Assembly: GCA_040394775.1 (NCBI GenBank)
Contig: JBEBRN010000006.1
Location: forward strand, 7,256-71,255
Direction: 5' to 3'
Source: 40-80 sp040394775
GTDB lineage: Bacteria; Bacteroidota; Bacteroidia; Flavobacteriales_D; Crocinitomicaceae
DNA length: 64,000 bases
A program made the translations under genes and the position numbers. Each line of letters begins with the position of its first letter. The first letter of the stretch is position 1. The notes under the pieces are model-generated. The model searched no databases. It was not told the DNA's origin and saw only the letters and a list, made by a program, of their open reading frames with translations. Below, piece after piece: positions 60,670-64,000 of this stretch.

Positions 60670-60930
60670 GTTTAAGCAACGTAAAACATCACACATAAGT
60701 ACCTGTATAACAATCAGTTTTAAAAAATTGTCTAAATTAAATAAAAAGCAAAACAGGAGTACTCCATACCTACTTCGTTCCAAACAATCATTCAATTCTT
60801 TTGCTTTACCATATATTTTTTTATACTTTTAGAAGATACAAATCGAAAGGAAACTTCTCTAAATGGAACGTTTTCTATAAAAAATCTTTCTTTTTTAGAA
60901 CCTCTACTGAATGAGGAAGTAGTGAAATCA

Positions 60931-62061
60931 ATGATAGAAAAACTAATTAAATTAAGAAGACATGTACATCAACATCCTGAAATTTCAGGCGAAGAAGTCG
61001 CTACTGCCGCTTCGGTTGTTGACTATTTCAAAGGATTAAACTATACCAAAATAGAAACCCAAGTCGGTGGAAATGGTGTTTTAGTACTTTTCGACTCTGG
61101 AAAGGAAGGGAAAACACTTTTGTTTCGAGCAGAATTAGACGGTTTACCCATACAAGAAGAAAACGATGTTGCGTATCAATCTATTCATAAAGGTAAAGGG
61201 CATCAATGTGGTCACGACGGACATTTAACGATGTTAGCTGGAGTGGGTTCATGGCTTTCTGAAAATCCACCAAAAAGTGGAAAAGTGTATTTACTTTTTC
61301 AACCTGCTGAAGAAAACGGTGAAGGTGCAAAAGCAGTGATGGAAGACATGCGATTTAAAAATCTAAAAATAGACGAAGTATATGCTTTACACAATTTGCC
61401 CGGCTATCCACTCGGACAAGTCGTGGTGAAAGAGAATACGTTTACTGCGGCCGTAAATAGTATTATTATCCATCTAAAAGGGAAGACTTCACATGCTGCT
61501 GAACCTGAAAAAGGACACAATCCTTCTTTAGCAGTTGCAGAGATTTTAGCAGGAATTGAAGCATATCAAAATAATTATCCTGCATTGGAAAACTTTAGAT
61601 TGGCAACGCCTATATATGTTGAAATGGGAAGTAAAGATTATGGTATTTCCGCTGGCGAAGCTGAAATACATTTAACACTCAGAAGTTGGACAAATGAAAA
61701 CTTGGACGAACTGCAAAATTTGATTATTCAACACGCTTCAGACATCAGCACGCGACATCAGTTGGAATTTGACTACCGTTTTACTGCTCATTTCTACGCT
61801 AATATCAATCAAAAAGAATGTGTTGAAAATGTTCGAAATGCCGCAAAAACTGCTCACCTGAATCTACACGAACAAACCTTTCCCTTCAAATGGGGCGAAG
61901 ATTTTGGAATTTTCACCACTAAATTCAAAGGTTGTATGTTTGGCTTAGGTTCTGGCGAAAACCAACCTGCATTACACAATCCAGATTACAATTTTCCGGA
62001 TGACCTATTACCCACTGGAATTGCCATTTTTACCCAAATTATTAAAGAACAAAATCATTAA
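60931..62061 (+). CDS. M20-family amidohydrolase
   Basis: 376-residue zinc amidohydrolase of the M20D group (IAA-amino-acid hydrolase, hippurate hydrolase and N-acyl-L-amino-acid amidohydrolase relatives). It contains RRHVHQHPEISGEE, RAELDGLPIQEE, GHQCGHDGHLTML (metal His/Asp), PAEENGEGA (catalytic Glu and metal Glu) and a dimerisation domain in the middle. The ATG at 60931 is preferred over a GTG three codons earlier. It ends 3 bp before alanine racemase, so the pair is co-transcribed. Confidence 0.9.
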   Translation: MIEKLIKLRRHVHQHPEISGEEVATAASVVDYFKGLNYTKIETQVGGNGVLVLFDSGKEGKTLLFRAELDGLPIQEENDVAYQSIHKGKGHQCGHDGHLTMLAGVGSWLSENPPKSGKVYLLFQPAEENGEGAKAVMEDMRFKNLKIDEVYALHNLPGYPLGQVVVKENTFTAAVNSIIIHLKGKTSHAAEPEKGHNPSLAVAEILAGIEAYQNNYPALENFRLATPIYVEMGSKDYGISAGEAEIHLTLRSWTNENLDELQNLIIQHASDISTRHQLEFDYRFTAHFYANINQKECVENVRNAAKTAHLNLHEQTFPFKWGEDFGIFTTKFKGCMFGLGSGENQPALHNPDYNFPDDLLPTGIAIFTQIIKEQNH

Positions 62062-62064
62062 AAA

Positions 62065-63216
62065 ATGTACGAAACCACTTCCTTAATCATTAAACAAAGT
62101 GCGTATCAAAAAAATTTAGAATTTATCCGAAATCAAATTGGCGAAAAGGTGATATTTTGTAGCGTCGTTAAAGGAAACGCCTATGGTCATGGAATTGCAC
62201 CTTTTGTTCAAATGGCGGTAAATTGTGGCGTCGATTATTTTGGTGTTTATTCGACCGATGAAGCATATATCATTCGTCAAGAAATCTCAACACCAGTTTC
62301 GATCATGATTATGGGAATGGTAGAAGGAGAATCCTTGGAATGGGCCATTAAGGAAGAGGTTGAGTTTTTCATTTTTGACCTAGAAAGACTTCAAAATGCG
62401 GTTGAAATGGCGAAAAAATTCCATAAAAAATGTATTATTCACTTGGAAGTGGAAACGGGCATGAATAGAACAGGTATTTCATTCAATGCCCTAAAAAAAG
62501 TTTGTGATTATATCAAAACAAACCAAGAATTTATTGATCTAAAAGGAATTTGCACCCATTATGCAGGCGCAGAAAGTTTTATCAATGAAGAACGTGTTCA
62601 GTCTCAAATTCAAAAATTCAACCAAGCCATTCAAGTCATATCAAATAATGGTTTACAAGCTAAATATATTCACAGCGCTTGTTCAGCAGCCGTAATGAAT
62701 TACCCCGAAACCATCAGTAACATGGTTAGAATTGGGATTATGCAATATGGATTTTGGCCAAACGAAGAGACATTAATCCGCTATAATGGGCAAGTGAGAG
62801 AATATGACACTGACCTTACCCGTTTGTTAGAATGGAGAAGCGAAGTGATGGCGATTAAAAAAGTAGAGAAAAACGAATACATAGGCTATGGAAATAACTT
62901 TCAAGCATACACAGATATGGAAATCGCCGTCGTTCCAGTGGGTTATTCTTATGGATACAGTAGAGATTTGAGTAATGTAGGAAAAGTATTGATAAATGGT
63001 GAGGAGGCACCTATTTGCGGACTTGTTAATATGAATGCATTATGCGTGGATATTACGCATATCGAAAATGTAAAAAAAGGAGATGAAGTAGTCTTGATTG
63101 GTGATCAAAAGGATAAAACAATTACCGTCGCTTCATTTGGAGAAATGAGTAATCTATTAAACTATGAATTATTGACACGGTTACCGCATGATATCCCAAG
63201 AAAAGTAGTGGAATAA
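62065..63216 (+). CDS. alr: Alanine racemase
   Basis: 383-residue PLP enzyme that interconverts L- and D-alanine for peptidoglycan. The PLP Lys36 lies in VVKGNAYGHGI. GYGNNFQAY follows in the catalytic-Tyr region and VPVGYSYGYSR and CGLVNMNALCVDIT near the C-terminus. In typical Alr the last reads GrVsMDq, so the usual Asp is Asn here. It is a single-domain, non-fused form, unlike the MurF-Alr fusion common in Bacteroidetes. It may therefore be a second or specialised racemase (inference). Confidence 0.88.
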   Translation: MYETTSLIIKQSAYQKNLEFIRNQIGEKVIFCSVVKGNAYGHGIAPFVQMAVNCGVDYFGVYSTDEAYIIRQEISTPVSIMIMGMVEGESLEWAIKEEVEFFIFDLERLQNAVEMAKKFHKKCIIHLEVETGMNRTGISFNALKKVCDYIKTNQEFIDLKGICTHYAGAESFINEERVQSQIQKFNQAIQVISNNGLQAKYIHSACSAAVMNYPETISNMVRIGIMQYGFWPNEETLIRYNGQVREYDTDLTRLLEWRSEVMAIKKVEKNEYIGYGNNFQAYTDMEIAVVPVGYSYGYSRDLSNVGKVLINGEEAPICGLVNMNALCVDITHIENVKKGDEVVLIGDQKDKTITVASFGEMSNLLNYELLTRLPHDIPRKVVE

Positions 63217-63309
63217 AACGCTTAAAAAGTGTTGAAAACTTCCTCTCTATTATACACATCTATTGTCTATAAATACTTATTTTTGAATGATTTAAAAAGT
63301 AATTCATTT

Positions 63310-63984
63310 ATGAAAAATAGACTCTTTTATCTTATTATACTGGTAAATTTCGTGGCTTTCAGTCAAAAGATAGAACAGCATTTTAATGAGACGACTTATC
63401 CTTATTACTTATCTTTACCTGCGGATAGTATTTTAAACAACCATCCACCCGTAATGGTATTCCTCCATGGAAAGAGTTTATCAGGCTCAAATCTAGAGAA
63501 CTTGAAGAAATATGGTGTGATGGCAGAAATCATCAAAGGAAGAAGTTTTCCTGCTATCGTTATTGCTCCACAAACCAACAACGGTTGGAATCCCAAATCG
63601 ATCAAACAAATCATTGACAGTGTTCGTGCTAAATATCCATCTGATTCAACGAGATTGTATGTGATTGGTATGAGTATGGGCGGATATGGAACGATTAATT
63701 TCTCTGGAACTTATCCTAACATGGTAGCTGGAGCTGTGGCAATGTGTGGTGGTGGCGATACGCGTTTAGGTGAGAATTTATCGCACGTTCCATTATGGAT
63801 TCGTCACGGAAATGCTGATCGTATTGTACCGCTAAGTGAATCTCAAAAAGTAGTCAATGCCATTAAGAAATATTCGAGCGACAATCTTATTTTTACGATT
63901 GATAAAGGACTAAATCACGGTGCGATGGAGCGATTCTTTAGAGGAAATGAAGTCTACGACTGGCTATTTGAACAATGTAAATAA
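63310..63984 (+). CDS. Secreted alpha/beta hydrolase (esterase-like)
   Basis: 224 residues from the ATG at 63310, which directly begins a signal peptide (MKNRLFYLIILVNFVAFSQ). The longer reading from 63229 would bury that signal and is rejected. The catalytic elbow is GMSMGGYG, PPVMVFLHGKSLSG supplies the oxyanion region, and NHGAMERFF holds the likely His. This form fits the LpqC/feruloyl-esterase-like and predicted peptidase group. It lies 93 bp after alr. Confidence 0.85.
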   Translation: MKNRLFYLIILVNFVAFSQKIEQHFNETTYPYYLSLPADSILNNHPPVMVFLHGKSLSGSNLENLKKYGVMAEIIKGRSFPAIVIAPQTNNGWNPKSIKQIIDSVRAKYPSDSTRLYVIGMSMGGYGTINFSGTYPNMVAGAVAMCGGGDTRLGENLSHVPLWIRHGNADRIVPLSESQKVVNAIKKYSSDNLIFTIDKGLNHGAMERFFRGNEVYDWLFEQCK

Positions 63985-64000
63985 TCTCGATTAATTATCG

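Overview
The window comes from a member of the Bacteroidota, most likely a Flavobacteriales-type marine or freshwater bacterium (class-level placement is firm, order is inference). The evidence is a secreted protease with a type IX secretion sorting domain, the lineage-typical neighbour sets parE-parC and DUF3822-rsmD-coaD, many TAnnTTTG (-7) promoter boxes, low G+C, and Bacteroidota-type lipoproteins. No rRNA, tRNA, CRISPR array, phage or IS transposase was seen.

Layout. (1) 1-5.7 kb, minus strand: parE, then a secreted metzincin protease gene, then the first bases of parC. A 108-bp direct repeat of the parE/parC junction flanks the protease gene, so the gene appears to have been inserted there with both housekeeping ends restored. 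A glycosyltransferase and a 150-bp REP/MITE-like repeat follow. (2) 6-9.5 kb, plus strand: housekeeping genes (DUF3822, rsmD, coaD), a thioredoxin-fold exported protein and a small CWC-type cysteine-rich protein. (3) 9.6-48 kb: a very large accessory locus for surface glycan and/or small-molecule biosynthesis. It contains two Wzt-like ABC ATPases with no permease in view, a sulfotransferase, two 2-oxoglutarate oxygenase-like proteins, an aldehyde dehydrogenase, and a tightly overlapped six-gene minus-strand operon at 13.8-19.7 kb (toroid terpene-cyclase-like protein, UbiA prenyltransferase, haem-oxygenase-like diiron protein, acyl-AMP ligase, acyl carrier protein, GNAT). It continues with glycosyltransferases, two radical SAM enzymes, a sugar amidotransferase coupled to a nitrilase-family protein, two carbamoyltransferases, an SxtK/SxtJ/SGNH cassette, asparagine synthase, two sugar-nucleotide epimerases and three more glycosyltransferases. 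(4) 47.8-64 kb: a methyltransferase, an RND tripartite efflux operon, an MscS channel, an SDR, rimO, a lipoprotein, a conserved hypothetical, an M20 amidohydrolase, alanine racemase and a secreted alpha/beta hydrolase.

How it fits together. The 26-36 kb plus-strand genes overlap or nearly touch, so they look like one long transcript making amidated and carbamoylated sugars that the many glycosyltransferases assemble and the Wzt-like ATPases help export. The 13.8-19.7 kb minus-strand operon, with the oxygenases, ALDH and sulfotransferase on either side, looks like a separate lipid/prenyl-type biosynthetic pathway embedded in the glycan locus. I do not recognise this gene combination as a described pathway. 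It is the strongest candidate here for an undescribed system, although its product cannot be named from sequence alone.
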